Below are positions 25,320 through 34,137 of a stretch of 62,906 bases of DNA, piece by piece. How positions within the stretch are numbered: the stretch's first letter is position 1; each line of letters opens with the position of its first letter. The DNA is from Chitinophagaceae bacterium (GTDB taxonomy: Bacteria; Bacteroidota; Bacteroidia; Chitinophagales; Chitinophagaceae). A program made the position numbers and the translations under genes. The DNA lies in contig JAICXX010000015.1 in assembly GCA_025934485.1 (NCBI GenBank), positions 1 through 62,906 of the forward strand. Direction: 5' to 3'. Below the pieces are notes generated by a model that was given only the letters and a program-made list of their open reading frames with translations, searched no databases and was not told where the DNA came from.

Positions 25320-26366
25320 TTGATCCCGCACGAAACATACATGTACCGATGTCTGGAACTGGCCCGCCTGGGAGCTGGGCACGTGGCCCCCAACCCCATG
25401 GTCGGCTCCGTGCTGGTTTATAACGACCGCATCATCGGCGAAGGCTATCACCAGCTCTACGGCAAGGCCCATGCGGAAGTGAATTGTATCGCCTCCGTAA
25501 GACCCGAAGACGAACACCTGATCCCGCAGTCCATCCTCTACGTTTCATTGGAACCCTGTGCCCATCATGGGAAAACACCCCCCTGCGCCGATCTCGTCGT
25601 CACCAAAGGGATTCCCCGCATTGTCGTCGGCTGCCGCGACCCGTTCCCACAGGTCAATGGCAAAGGCATCGAAAAGCTCCTGGCCGCCGGCATCGAAGTC
25701 ACATTGGGCGTGAAGGAAAAAGAATGTATCGATCTCAACAAACGCTTCTTCCTTTTTCATACCCGTCACCGGCCATTTATTGTACTCAAGTGGGCGCAAA
25801 CCGCAGGTGGCAGGATCGCAGGCCTCGGTGACTCCCGGTTATTGATTTCCAATGAGATAACGAACCGCCTTGTCCACAAATGGCGCTCCGAAGAAGCGTC
25901 CATCCTTGTCGGCCCCCGAACCGCTCTGCTCGATGACCCCGCCCTCACCGCCCGCCTCTGGACGGGTCCCAACCCGATCCGCCTCGTGATCGACAAAGAC
26001 CTGCAGCTGCCGCCGGACTTAAAGCTTTTCGACAAAACGGTACCGACCATCGTCTTCAACAACCACCGTCACGAAACGCAAGGGCCGGTCCAATACTATC
26101 AGCTGGCCACCGACAGCAGCCTTATCCAGCAGCTCGTCCTCGCCCTGCACCACCTCAAGATCCAAAGTGTGCTCGTCGAAGGCGGCGCCCGCCTGCTTCA
26201 GTCCTTTATCGATGAAGACTGCTGGGATGAGGTCCGGGTCATTACGAACGATGACCTCGATATAGCCTCCGGCCTGCCCGCGCCCCAGTTAAAACATGCC
26301 CGGCTAGTATCCCGTGAAAGCCTTTTATCAGATTCTATTCATTACTATGTGCATCACAATGACTGA
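25320..26366 (+). CDS. ribD: Bifunctional riboflavin deaminase/reductase
   Basis: A 348-residue enzyme catalysing the second and third steps of riboflavin synthesis. The N-terminal deaminase domain carries the zinc site GKAHAEVNCI and LEPCAHHGKTPPCADLV. The C-terminal reductase domain begins around residue 145 (RPFIVLKWAQTAGGRIA) and has LVEGGARLLQSFIDEDCWDE. The start is taken as TTG 25320 to keep the conserved HExYMxRCLELA region; ATG 25341 is an alternative. It stands alone from the other rib genes in this window. Confidence 0.94.
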   Translation: MIPHETYMYRCLELARLGAGHVAPNPMVGSVLVYNDRIIGEGYHQLYGKAHAEVNCIASVRPEDEHLIPQSILYVSLEPCAHHGKTPPCADLVVTKGIPRIVVGCRDPFPQVNGKGIEKLLAAGIEVTLGVKEKECIDLNKRFFLFHTRHRPFIVLKWAQTAGGRIAGLGDSRLLISNEITNRLVHKWRSEEASILVGPRTALLDDPALTARLWTGPNPIRLVIDKDLQLPPDLKLFDKTVPTIVFNNHRHETQGPVQYYQLATDSSLIQQLVLALHHLKIQSVLVEGGARLLQSFIDEDCWDEVRVITNDDLDIASGLPAPQLKHARLVSRESLLSDSIHYYVHHND

Positions 26367-26400
26367 CCAGGACTATGAGCCGACGGAGGAGGCTCGTCCA

Positions 26401-26460
26401 CGGGCGCAAGCCCGCGACCGAGGGCCGCACCAGTGGTGCGGGCCGAAGGCCTACAGACAT
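26401..26460. repeat. Dispersed hairpin repeat, copy 2
   Basis: Hairpin cgggc-gcaa-gcccg (26401-26414), then the main 7-bp stem ccgcacc-agt-ggtgcgg (26425-26441), mini-hairpin ggcc-gaa-ggcc (26441-26451) and tail tacagacat. It fills the ribD-yigZ interval. The upstream ggctcgtcc (26391-26399) matches text inside copy 9. Confidence 0.75.
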
Positions 26461-26477
26461 AAGCGTTTTATTTTGTT

Positions 26478-27095
26478 ATGACCATGATTAATCAAGAGTT
26501 CTATTATACCATCGAAAAAGCAGGATCCGCCGAATTCAAAGACCGGGGCAGCAAATTCATTGCCATCGCCCAACCCATCGCCTCGGTCGAAGCGTTCAAG
26601 GAAGCCCTGAACGCTATAAAAAAACTGCATCCGAAAGCCACGCATCATTGCTTTGCCTATCGGCTCGGGCTCGACGGGAACAACTTCCGGGTCAACGACG
26701 ATGGGGAACCCTCCGGAACCGCCGGCCGCCCTATCCTGGGCCAGATCGACAGCAAAGGACTCACAGGCGTTCTTGTGGTCGTTGTCCGCTATTTCGGTGG
26801 TACCCTCCTGGGCGTCCCCGGCCTGATAAACGCCTACAGATCGGCCGCCGCCCTGGCCCTGCAGATTACCCCCCTGGTCCAAAAACAGGTGGAAAAAGAA
26901 TTTGAGGTTCAATTCGACTACACGATGATCGGTGAGATCATGGCCCTGGCCAAACAGTACAATTGCCGTGTCGTTAGACAGGAAATGCAACTTTTTTGTA
27001 ATATGACCTTGGCAATCCCCAAGAACCGGGTCACCGAAGTGAGCTATAAGTTGCAGGAACTCAAGAATGTAGAACTTTCCCCCGCACGAACATAA
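26478..27095 (+). CDS. yigZ: YigZ/IMPACT family protein
   Basis: A 205-residue member of the UPF0029/IMPACT family. The N-terminal domain has KDRGSKFIAIAQPIASVEAFKEAL, then HPKATHHCFAYRLG and DDGEPSGTAGRPILGQI, which are family signatures, and VVVVRYFGGTLLGVPGLINAY. The C-terminal ~80 residues form the DUF1949 ferredoxin-like domain. The eukaryotic relative inhibits GCN2; the bacterial role is uncertain. Following ribD and prmC matches a frequent neighbourhood in Bacteroidota. A second ATG lies 6 nt downstream. Confidence 0.92.
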   Translation: MTMINQEFYYTIEKAGSAEFKDRGSKFIAIAQPIASVEAFKEALNAIKKLHPKATHHCFAYRLGLDGNNFRVNDDGEPSGTAGRPILGQIDSKGLTGVLVVVVRYFGGTLLGVPGLINAYRSAAALALQITPLVQKQVEKEFEVQFDYTMIGEIMALAKQYNCRVVRQEMQLFCNMTLAIPKNRVTEVSYKLQELKNVELSPART

Positions 27096-27149
27096 TTTCA
27101 AAGGGCCCTTATTCGTTTGAGCCGGATAACCCGTTCAATCCAATAACCG

Positions 27150-28553
27150 ATGAACCCTCTGAAAAAGCCGCTGCCAGCCTATATCCTGATCATTACTGCC
27201 GCGATGATCCTCATCGCAGTCGCCTGTAATAAGAACAGCAGCACCGGCACCACGACAAATAGCAATCCCAACAATATTCCGGCGGAACAGATCGTGACGG
27301 CCAGCGTGCAGGGCCGTGTCGTCGATGAAAATGGCATTCCCGTGGAAGGAGCAGCCGTCACCAGCGGTACTGCCGCCGCGACCACCGATGTCAACGGTGT
27401 ATTCTCCTTTTCGGCTATCAGCATGTCCAGCCGCTTCGGCTATGTGGAGGCAACAAAATCGGGGTATTTCACCGCTTCCAGGAGCATCATCACCAATGGC
27501 GGTGCTTCCAACTACATCAATATTCAGCTTATACCGCAGTCCGCCGTGGCCTATTTCTCTGCTCCCGTCGGTGGCTCCATCGTCATCCAAACCGGCGATA
27601 CGGTGAGCTTTGGCGATTCCGCCGTCGTAGAAGCTTCCTCGAAGGCCGCGTATACCGGGACGGTCAATGTATACACCACTTATCTCGATCCCACCGACTC
27701 GCTGTTGTACAACAAGATGCCGGGTGATCTTCGGGGCATCGGGTCAAATGGATATGAAACGGCTTTACAAAGCTTTGGGCTGGCCGATGTCATCCTGCGG
27801 GATGCTTCCGGGAACGCATTGCAGATCGCAAGTGGTAAGACTGCTGTCCTTACCTGGACCATTCCCGCTTCGCTGCAGGGCACAGCTCCGGCGACCGTTC
27901 CGCTTTGGTATTTCAATGACACCACGGGCCGCTGGATCCAGCAGGGCACAGCCATCCGTTCGGGCAATACCTATGTAGGCCAGGTATCGCATTTTACCTG
28001 GTGGGCCTGTGCGCAGACAGTGTCGACGGTAAACTTCAATGTGACGTTCAAAAACCAGTTCGGCAACCCGCTGGCCTATGCGTATTATATCATTCAGTCG
28101 ACTACCATGGGTACCCAGGGCGGGTTTACCAATTCCAGCGGCTTCGCTCAGGGACTGATCCCCAAAAGCGCTTCGCTGACGATCAAGGTCATCAGCCAGT
28201 GCGGTACCTTGCTGGGCGGCGTCAATGTCGGACCTGCTCTCAGCGATCAGACGCTGGGCACCATTACGGTGACTACCATCGGTGGCTTGTTGACCCTCAC
28301 CGGAACCGTCGTCGATTGCAACAACAACCCCGTAGACAGCGGCTATGTAAGCACGATCATCGATGGATTGAATTATAAGGCGACGGTAAAGAACGGCGTA
28401 TATACCCTGGCGGTAAACAGATGCTTTTCTCAGCCCATCACCGTGAGCCTCACGCCGGTGGATCTTACTACGCAGCTGCAGGGAACGCCCCTCAGCCTGC
28501 AGCAGATTGTAGATGGTAAAGACTCGGTAAGCCAGTTGGCGGCTTGCCAATAA
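27150..28553 (+). CDS. Lipoprotein with carboxypeptidase-regulatory-like domain
   Basis: A 467-residue surface or periplasmic lipoprotein. The lipobox is LIAVAC after a hydrophobic segment, followed by a Ser/Thr/Asn-rich spacer. Residues ~55-130 form a CarbopepD-regulatory-like fold (VQGRVVDENGIPVEGAAVTSGTAAATTDVNGVFSF). A second such unit is near the C-terminus (LTLTGTVVDCNNNPVDSGYVSTII). The middle is beta-rich with a Trp-containing SHFTWWACAQ patch. No enzyme motif is recognised, so a binding or structural role on the cell envelope is most likely. Confidence 0.78.
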   Translation: MNPLKKPLPAYILIITAAMILIAVACNKNSSTGTTTNSNPNNIPAEQIVTASVQGRVVDENGIPVEGAAVTSGTAAATTDVNGVFSFSAISMSSRFGYVEATKSGYFTASRSIITNGGASNYINIQLIPQSAVAYFSAPVGGSIVIQTGDTVSFGDSAVVEASSKAAYTGTVNVYTTYLDPTDSLLYNKMPGDLRGIGSNGYETALQSFGLADVILRDASGNALQIASGKTAVLTWTIPASLQGTAPATVPLWYFNDTTGRWIQQGTAIRSGNTYVGQVSHFTWWACAQTVSTVNFNVTFKNQFGNPLAYAYYIIQSTTMGTQGGFTNSSGFAQGLIPKSASLTIKVISQCGTLLGGVNVGPALSDQTLGTITVTTIGGLLTLTGTVVDCNNNPVDSGYVSTIIDGLNYKATVKNGVYTLAVNRCFSQPITVSLTPVDLTTQLQGTPLSLQQIVDGKDSVSQLAACQ

Positions 28554-28565
28554 CGGCGTTGGGCA

Positions 28566-29480
28566 TCACGACCGGGCAAACCGCTTGCTGACGACCAGAT
28601 CCTTGCTGCCTTGTGTATAGTGATAAAAACCTTCTCCGCTCTTAATGCCGAAATGACCCGCCATCACCATATTGACCAGCAGCGGACAGGGGGCATACTT
28701 GGGGTTGCCGAAACCGTCGTGCAGGACCCTGAGGATGGACAGGCACACGTCCAATCCGATGAAATCAGCCAACTGTAAAGGCCCCATGGGGTGCGCCATT
28801 CCCAGTTTCATGATATTGTCGATCTCCTGTACGCCGGCGACATTTTCGTAAAGACTATAGATGGCTTCGTTGATCATCGGCATCAGGATGCGGTTGGCGA
28901 TGAAGCCGGGATAATCGTTGGCAACACAGGGGATCTTACCTAATTTTTCCGCCAGCTCCGTCATCTGCCGGGTAACACCGGGATCGGTAGCATAGCCGTT
29001 GATGATCTCGATCAATTTCATCACCGGTACCGGGTTCATAAAATGAAGTCCGATCACCGACCCGGGACGCCGCGTAACGGCGGCAATCTTTGTGATGGAA
29101 ATGCTGGAGGTATTCGAAGCCAGGATACAACCTGCCGGCGCATGCTTGTCCAATTCTTTGAAGATGGCGAGTTTGATCTCCGTATTCTCCGTGGCGGCCT
29201 CTACAACCAGGTCGGCCTTTCGCACACCCTCCTGTATCTCCTTGAAAGTAGTGATGTTGTCCAGCGTAGCCTTTTTCCCTTCCTCAGAGATAAGTCCCTT
29301 CGCCGCCTGCCGTTCGAGGTTCTGCGCGATCGTTCTAAGCGCTTTTTCCAATTGTTGGGGCTGAGTATCTACCAGGCTTACAATAAACCCTTTTTGTGCG
29401 AAGACATGTGCGATCCCATTACCCATGGTACCGGCGCCGATCACGGAGACGTTGGCAATCGAAGGTGATAAGGACTGCAT
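28566..29480 (-). CDS. 3-hydroxybutyryl-CoA dehydrogenase
   Basis: A 304-residue NAD(P)-dependent 3-hydroxyacyl-CoA dehydrogenase of the Hbd/PaaH family. The Rossmann motif is VIGAGTMGNGIAHVFAQKGF; the catalytic region SNTSSISITKIAAVTRRPGSVIGLHFMNPVPVMKLIEII and the C-terminal dimer domain (PGFIANRILMPMINEAIYSL, LADFIGLDVCLSILRVLHDG) are intact. It works in fatty acid, butyrate or aromatic-CoA degradation. The carboxypeptidase-regulatory-like secreted gene ends 5 bp upstream of its start, so the two are probably co-transcribed even though no functional link is seen. Confidence 0.93.
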   Translation of the reverse strand: MQSLSPSIANVSVIGAGTMGNGIAHVFAQKGFIVSLVDTQPQQLEKALRTIAQNLERQAAKGLISEEGKKATLDNITTFKEIQEGVRKADLVVEAATENTEIKLAIFKELDKHAPAGCILASNTSSISITKIAAVTRRPGSVIGLHFMNPVPVMKLIEIINGYATDPGVTRQMTELAEKLGKIPCVANDYPGFIANRILMPMINEAIYSLYENVAGVQEIDNIMKLGMAHPMGPLQLADFIGLDVCLSILRVLHDGFGNPKYAPCPLLVNMVMAGHFGIKSGEGFYHYTQGSKDLVVSKRFARS

Positions 29481-29485
29481 ATGGC

Positions 29486-30121
29486 TTAGTTGTTATTCCG
29501 GAAATCCCCTCGTTTCCAGGCCTGGATGAAATCAGCCCACGCCACCGGGTTGAAGATATTCATCGGCGGAGCCTGTCCCTGGTAGTAATACTTTTGAGAG
29601 CTTTGTCGCAAATACGTAGCTGCCGCTTCTCCGGCATTGGCGGGAAGGCTCCTGGCCAGCATTCGACGTTTAGCGGCATCGTTGTTCTGCCGGGCTATTT
29701 CAATATCATCATCCGGTACGGGCGTGTTGACAAAATCCCGCTCGAATTGCTCACGCGTAGGTCGCGCCCGGATCACTGTAGCCGGAAGATACTGGGCATC
29801 CTGCACCATGAGCTGAACGACACTATACTGGTTGCCGGTCATTGTATCCGGTATAGTCACGACCACCGGTTTATAACCAACACTGGAGAACTCGACCACA
29901 TCGCCTTTTAGCACTACGATGGAAAATACACCCTGCTCGTTGGAATAAGTCCCCTGGTTACGTCCCTTCACGACCACAGTCACCATGGGAATTGCCTTTA
30001 AGCTGTCTGCTGTCATAATGACACCATACAACTGCACGACCGAATCTTTTAGTTTGTCGAATTGGGCGTGTACGGCAAATGGAGCGGCCAGTAGCAGAAT
30101 GTATAGTACAAGTTTTTTCAT
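29486..30121 (-). CDS. Secreted protein with CarbopepD-regulatory-like domain
   Basis: A 211-residue exported protein with signal peptide MKKLVLYILLLAAPFAVHA. Residues ~33-110 form a carboxypeptidase-D regulatory-like domain (LYGVIMTADSLKAIPMVTVVVKGRNQGTYSNEQGVFSIVV, then VEFSSVGYKPVVV). The rest is charged and contains no motif that I recognise (QFERDFVNTPVPDDDIEIARQNN, MNIFNPVAWADFIQAW). Family members of this size in Bacteroidota are uncharacterised envelope proteins. A -7 box sits 7 nt upstream of the ATG. Confidence 0.78.
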   Translation of the reverse strand: MKKLVLYILLLAAPFAVHAQFDKLKDSVVQLYGVIMTADSLKAIPMVTVVVKGRNQGTYSNEQGVFSIVVLKGDVVEFSSVGYKPVVVTIPDTMTGNQYSVVQLMVQDAQYLPATVIRARPTREQFERDFVNTPVPDDDIEIARQNNDAAKRRMLARSLPANAGEAAATYLRQSSQKYYYQGQAPPMNIFNPVAWADFIQAWKRGDFRNNN

Positions 30122-30128
30122 TCAGTCT

Positions 30129-30136
30129 CAAAATTA
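30129..30136 (-). promoter_or_regulatory. -7 element of the 30121 minus-strand gene
   Basis: Minus-strand TAATTTTG (exact TAnnTTTG), 7 nt before the ATG. The divergent mrp promoter has the same TAATTTTG on the plus strand at 30200. Confidence 0.5.
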
Positions 30137-30199
30137 ATCTTTTAAAGGCAATTTGCCACAGACTCCAAATTTCGTAAACAAAGTAAAGCTGTAAGGGGT

Positions 30200-30207
30200 T
30201 AATTTTG
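30200..30207 (+). promoter_or_regulatory. -7 element of mrp
   Basis: TAATTTTG (exact TAnnTTTG), 88 nt before the mrp ATG at 30296, giving the longest predicted leader in the window. The leader contains a perfect 7-bp hairpin (gactgac-gcga-gtcagtc, 30240-30257), so post-transcriptional control is conceivable. Confidence 0.5.
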
Positions 30208-30295
30208 CAGTCAATTTAGCCTTTTTAACAAAATCTTGCGACTGACGCGAGTCAGTCCCCGGAAAATAATTTTTTTTCATTTTTTACGAAATTAT

Positions 30296-31393
30296 ATGAC
30301 CCCAGAAAAAATTTTAGCGGCCCTTAGCAATGTCCAGGAACCCGATTTAGGTAAAGACATTGTGACACTCAATATGGTGAAGGATCTGGAGATCGAGGGC
30401 AACTACGTCGCTTTCACGGTCGTGCTGACCACTCCGGCCTGCCCGATGAAAGATCATATCAAAAATGCTTGTATCAACGCAGTAAAATTACTCGTCAATA
30501 AGGATGCCACGGTAAATGTGCGCTTTGATGCTCAAACCACTACCAAGCGCAAAGATGCGCGCGAATTGTTGCCGAAGGTCAAGAATATAATTGCCGTGGT
30601 CAGCGGGAAGGGTGGGGTAGGGAAGAGCACTGTCGCCGCCAATTTTGCCCTGGCCCTTGCGCGCGGTGGTGCAAGCGTGGGCCTCATGGACGCGGATATC
30701 TATGGTCCCAGCGTACCCATCATGTTCGGGGTCCGCGGGCAGCGTCCGATGATGATGACGGGCGAGGATGGCAAAGGCGCCATCGTACCCCTGGAGAAAT
30801 ATGGTATCAAGCTCATGAGCATCGGCCTGCTGGTCGACGAGAAAAATGCCGTGGTCTGGCGTGGTCCCATGGCCAGCAGCGCCATCCGGCAGTTCGTCAC
30901 GGAAGTATTTTGGGACGAGCTGGATTATCTCGTCATCGATATGCCGCCGGGTACGGGGGATATTCACCTCACATTGATGCAAACCGTTCCCGTCACCGGG
31001 GTGATCGTAGTCACCACCCCGCAGGATGTCGCACTTGCCGATGCCAAAAAAGGTATCGCGATGTTTGGCCAGGCGCAGCTAAAGGTGCCGGTGATCGGGC
31101 TCGTCGAGAACATGAGCTACTTCACCCCAGCTGAGCTGCCCGATCATAAATATTACATCTTCGGAAAGGATGGGGGTAAACGCCTTGCCGAGGAATACGA
31201 TCTTCCTTTCCTCGGCCAGATCCCCCTCGTACAAAGCATCCGCGAAGGCGGCGACACCGGCGTTCCCATTATGGCGACCGATGATGCCATCACCAAGAAG
31301 GCCTTTGTCGAATTCGCAGGCAATGCGGCACGCAGCATCGCCATGCTCAATGCGAATATGCGCGCGGACAAAGTCGCCGAGATCGTAGCTTAA
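30296..31393 (+). CDS. mrp: Mrp/ApbC iron-sulfur cluster carrier ATPase
   Basis: A 365-residue protein with an N-terminal MIP18/DUF59 domain (residues ~1-85: MTPEKILAALSNVQEPDLGKD, with TTPACPMKDHIKNAC) and a C-terminal ParA-like ATPase. The deviant Walker A motif is VVSGKGGVGKSTVAANFALAL. Mrp/Nbp35 proteins carry [4Fe-4S] clusters to target enzymes. The DUF59 half is paralogous to the SufT protein at 57383 in this window. ATG 30296 was chosen over a TTG 60 nt upstream, since the conserved domain starts there. Confidence 0.95.
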   Translation: MTPEKILAALSNVQEPDLGKDIVTLNMVKDLEIEGNYVAFTVVLTTPACPMKDHIKNACINAVKLLVNKDATVNVRFDAQTTTKRKDARELLPKVKNIIAVVSGKGGVGKSTVAANFALALARGGASVGLMDADIYGPSVPIMFGVRGQRPMMMTGEDGKGAIVPLEKYGIKLMSIGLLVDEKNAVVWRGPMASSAIRQFVTEVFWDELDYLVIDMPPGTGDIHLTLMQTVPVTGVIVVTTPQDVALADAKKGIAMFGQAQLKVPVIGLVENMSYFTPAELPDHKYYIFGKDGGKRLAEEYDLPFLGQIPLVQSIREGGDTGVPIMATDDAITKKAFVEFAGNAARSIAMLNANMRADKVAEIVA

Positions 31394-31413
31394 GCCTGGA
31401 TCGCTAGCATATG

Positions 31414-31450
31414 GTCGCTCTGGGCGACACGTCCGTAAGGACAGACATAA
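31414..31450. repeat. Dispersed hairpin repeat, copy 3
   Basis: Stem gtcgc-tctgg-gcgac (31414-31428), mini-hairpin gtcc-gtaa-ggac (31431-31442), tail agacataagg. The order and tail agree with copy 2 (acagacataag). Located in the convergent interval after mrp. Confidence 0.65.
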
Positions 31451-31456
31451 GGCCTT

Positions 31457-31498
31457 TGCAGGCAACGCGCTAATTTTCACCTAAGCGTGTTGCCTGCA
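31457..31498. terminator. Convergent-gene hairpin overlapping a coding 3' end
   Basis: Arms 31457-31471 and 31484-31498 pair over 15 bp with one mismatch around a 12-nt loop (aattttcaccta). The stem overlaps the last codons and stop of the minus-strand gene at 31470. Positioned between convergent mrp and that gene, it could terminate both, although no strong T tract follows. Confidence 0.5.
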
Positions 31499-32093
31499 CA
31501 TTTTGCTTCAGCATTTTCAGCAAGCCGCGGATAAGTGCAAAGACGATCAGACCCAGCAGCAAGCCGCCTAACAATCCCCCGGCTGCTCCGGCAAGGCCGA
31601 TAGTCTTGTAGCTGTAATGCAGGTGAAGGAAATGGTTAATTAGGTAGAAGACGACGACCCCCAGGATGGCGCCGCCCAGGGCGCAGGTGATGTAAAGCAC
31701 TGTGCGAAAACCGGCCGTCAGGGAACGTCGGTATAACCCAACTAGTACGCCCATCGATAGGATACCCGCCGATGCCATCACGAACAGCGCCAGCAATAGC
31801 AGGGCTGCAGCCATCGAGCCGACGATCGCCGCGCCAACCATGATGCCCGCGAAGATCAGTAAAAAGAAAAATATCCCGGGATCGAAACCGTCATCATCCT
31901 TGAATGCCGCGCCGGCGCCCGCTTTCGTCGTATCCGTAAGTTTGGCGCTATCGCGACGCAGCCCGGCGCTATCGGCAGCTACCCGGGCGTTGTCCCTGCT
32001 CAGCAGTGCGCTGTCCTTGGTCTGCGCCAGGCCTCTGCCGCCGAAAAGCAGCAAGGCGATCAGGGTCAAGGTCAGGAGCAGGGATTTTTTCAT
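31470..32093 (-). CDS. Hypothetical exported membrane protein
   Basis: A 207-residue protein that I cannot place in a family. It has an N-terminal signal peptide (MKKSLLLTLTLIALLLFGGRGLAQ), a Ser/Asp/Ala-rich charged stretch with repeated DSA motifs (about residues 25-60), and four or so transmembrane helices (FFFLLIFAGIMVGAAIVGSM, ALLLLALFVMASAGILSMGVL, VLYITCALGGAILGVVVFYL, GAAGGLLGGLLLGLIVFALI). A conserved Gly-rich helix pattern suggests tight packing. Its last codons lie in the 31457-31498 hairpin. Confidence 0.6.
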   Translation of the reverse strand: MKKSLLLTLTLIALLLFGGRGLAQTKDSALLSRDNARVAADSAGLRRDSAKLTDTTKAGAGAAFKDDDGFDPGIFFFLLIFAGIMVGAAIVGSMAAALLLLALFVMASAGILSMGVLVGLYRRSLTAGFRTVLYITCALGGAILGVVVFYLINHFLHLHYSYKTIGLAGAAGGLLGGLLLGLIVFALIRGLLKMLKQNVQATRLGEN

Positions 32094-32128
32094 CTTTCCA
32101 AAATAAGCAAAAATCGTAACTTTCGCTA

Positions 32129-32776
32129 ATGTACGTTCCTCGCCGTTTCGAAGAAAAAGACACCGAAAAGATCCACGCCTTTATCCGCGAGAACTCCTTT
32201 GCCATCCTGGTCTCCATCCACGAAGGCCGGCCCATCGGCACCCATATCCCATTGCGGCTCGAAACCAATGCGGAGGGGAAGGACATCCTCGTAGGCCATA
32301 TCTCTAAAGGCAACGAGCAAAAACACACCCTCACCGACGGCGCACAGGTCCTGGCCATCTTCCCCGGCCCCCATGCCTATATATCGCCCCGCTGGTACAC
32401 AAAAATGAATGTCCCCACCTGGAATTATCTCTCCGTTCACGCCTATGGCACCGTGAAGATCATGGAAGGCGAAGCCCTCAAAGCAGCGCTCTCCCGGCTC
32501 ATCGATACCTACGAACACCACATGTCCCAACCCGTGCACATGGACGAGCTCCCCGAAAAAAACCTCCGCGACGACCTCCGCGGCATCGTCGGCTTCGAAA
32601 TCCTCGTCACCGAATACCAGGCGGCCGCCAAGCTTAGCCAGAACCGCGACCAGCAAAGCTATCATGAGGTCATCACCCACCTCGACCAGGGCGACGAAAC
32701 TGCCCGCGCCGTCGCCGCCGAAATGGAAAAGAACGCGCTCCATCTCTTTCCGTCAAGCTCCTCAAACAAAGAATAA
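32129..32776 (+). CDS. PaiB-like FMN-binding negative regulator
   Basis: A 215-residue protein of the PaiB/FMN-binding split-barrel family: MYVPRRFEEKDTEKIHAFIRENSFAILVS, then HIPLRLE, GHISKGNEQ, FPGPHAYISPRWY, and VPTWNYLSVHAYGTVKIME, all typical. PaiB from Bacillus was described as a repressor of sporulation and protease genes, although the fold suggests an FMN or heme oxidoreductase-like role. It is monocistronic, followed by a repeat-rich interval with a gene remnant. Confidence 0.9.
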   Translation: MYVPRRFEEKDTEKIHAFIRENSFAILVSIHEGRPIGTHIPLRLETNAEGKDILVGHISKGNEQKHTLTDGAQVLAIFPGPHAYISPRWYTKMNVPTWNYLSVHAYGTVKIMEGEALKAALSRLIDTYEHHMSQPVHMDELPEKNLRDDLRGIVGFEILVTEYQAAAKLSQNRDQQSYHEVITHLDQGDETARAVAAEMEKNALHLFPSSSSNKE

Positions 32777-32817
32777 AATCGCGTTGAAATACAGGTTGTT
32801 GTGATATTTTATTTGCA

Positions 32818-32905
32818 CTTTTGGCCACTTATAACCTATTTATATCCGGCCAAATCTCCTACTTCATCAACTTTTGGCCACTTATAATCTGCTTATATCC
32901 GGCCA
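32818..32905. repeat. Two direct 35-bp repeats before the AAA ATPase remnant
   Basis: Copies at 32818-32852 and 32871-32905 agree at 32 of 35 positions, spaced 53 bp start to start. Each is bounded by short inverted ends (TGGCC...GGCCA) around an AT-rich core. The second copy joins the ATPase remnant directly. Such paired near-identical segments look like a promoter/operator duplication or footprints of an insertion event. Confidence 0.8.
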
Positions 32906-32906
32906 G

Positions 32907-33180
32907 AGTCGGAAAGACCTTCCTTATCCGGAATTTTTGGAGGCTTTTCACGCGTTGGAACAGTTTCTTGACAAATTGCCCAGACGAAAAAAATTGGTAG
33001 TATTTCTGGACGAATTCCCATGGTTGGATAGCAGGAGATCGGGGTTTCTATCTGCATTTGAACATTTCTGGAACTCCTGGGCCAGCCGGCAAGCGCATCT
33101 GCTATTTGTTATTTGTGGTTCGGCTGCCTCCTGGATGATTCATAATATCGTCAATAACAAGGGAGGATTACATCATCAGC
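32907..33180 (+). pseudogene. AAA ATPase (archaeal ATPase/COG1672 type) remnant
   Basis: One frame encodes about 90 residues: RKDLPYPEFLEAFHALEQFLDKL, then KLVVFLDEFPWLDSRRSGFL (Walker B region), AFEHFWNSWASRQAH and LLFVICGSAASWMIHNIVNNKGGLHH. These match the central part of the widespread Bacteroidota AAA ATPases of this type. The P-loop that should precede and the RVT...PFTL region and C-terminal half that should follow are missing, and the frame then runs into pyrF in a different frame. Of an expected ~450-residue gene only a fifth survives. Confidence 0.8.
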
Positions 33181-33240
33181 GGCTCTTGTCAAAAAAAACC
33201 TTACGATGGACGTGCTTTTTGACTGATATTTGCATGACAA

Positions 33241-34062
33241 ATGACGCGCCACCAACTCATCTCCCGCATCCGCACCACGGGCTCCTATCTCTGTGTCGGG
33301 CTGGACTCCGATCTCTCCAGGATCCCGCAGCATCTCAAAGATGCAAAAGACCCCATCTTCGAGTTCAACCGTCAGATCATCGACGCCACAAAAGACCATT
33401 GCGTGGCCTACAAGATCAACACCGCCTTCTACGAGGCCGAAGGCGTCAAAGGGTGGGAGAGCATGGAAAGGACGGTCAATTATATTCCCCAAACGCATTT
33501 CAGGATCGCAGATGCCAAACGCGGCGATATCGGCAACACCTCCACGCAATATGCCCGCGCCTTTTTCGAGACACTGAACTTCGACGCCATCACCGTAGCA
33601 CCCTATATGGGCGAAGACAGCGTTCGCCCTTTCCTCGAATACAAAGACAAATGGACGATCCTGCTGGGACTGACCTCCAACGCCGGAGCCAAAGACTTCG
33701 AATTGCAACCCGCCGCGAATGGCCTGCTCTATGAAAAGGTCCTCACAACGGCTGCAAAATGGGGCAGCCCCGATAACCTCATGTATGTCATCGGCGCCAC
33801 ACAGGCCGACGCATTCACCCGCATCCGCGAGCTCACGCCTGCCCACTTCTATCTCGTCCCCGGTGTCGGTGCCCAGGGCGGAAGCCTCGAAGCCATCTCC
33901 CAAAAAGCCATGAACGCCGACATCGGCCTCCTCGTGAACGCCAGCCGCGCAGTGATCTACGCCTCGAACAAAGAAGACTTCGCCGAAAAAGCGCGCAAGG
34001 TCGCTGCCGAATACCAGGCAGAAATGTCCGGCTATCTGGCGACGGTGCCGGCTACCCGCTAA
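33241..34062 (+). CDS. pyrF: Orotidine-5'-phosphate decarboxylase (long type)
   Basis: A 273-residue decarboxylase making UMP in pyrimidine synthesis. The long-type (class 2) signature DAKRGDIGNTSTQYARAFFE is present, with LCVGLDSDLSRIP near the start and the phosphate-binding LVPGVGAQGGSLE near the C-terminus. It starts 61 bp after the AAA ATPase remnant. The context does not include other pyr genes. Confidence 0.95.
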   Translation: MTRHQLISRIRTTGSYLCVGLDSDLSRIPQHLKDAKDPIFEFNRQIIDATKDHCVAYKINTAFYEAEGVKGWESMERTVNYIPQTHFRIADAKRGDIGNTSTQYARAFFETLNFDAITVAPYMGEDSVRPFLEYKDKWTILLGLTSNAGAKDFELQPAANGLLYEKVLTTAAKWGSPDNLMYVIGATQADAFTRIRELTPAHFYLVPGVGAQGGSLEAISQKAMNADIGLLVNASRAVIYASNKEDFAEKARKVAAEYQAEMSGYLATVPATR

Positions 34063-34137
34063 CCAAGCGCGCATTATCCAAAAGATTGGCAATTCAGGAT
34101 TTTATTTTTTATCTTGATCGAATAACATCCCTTGCCA

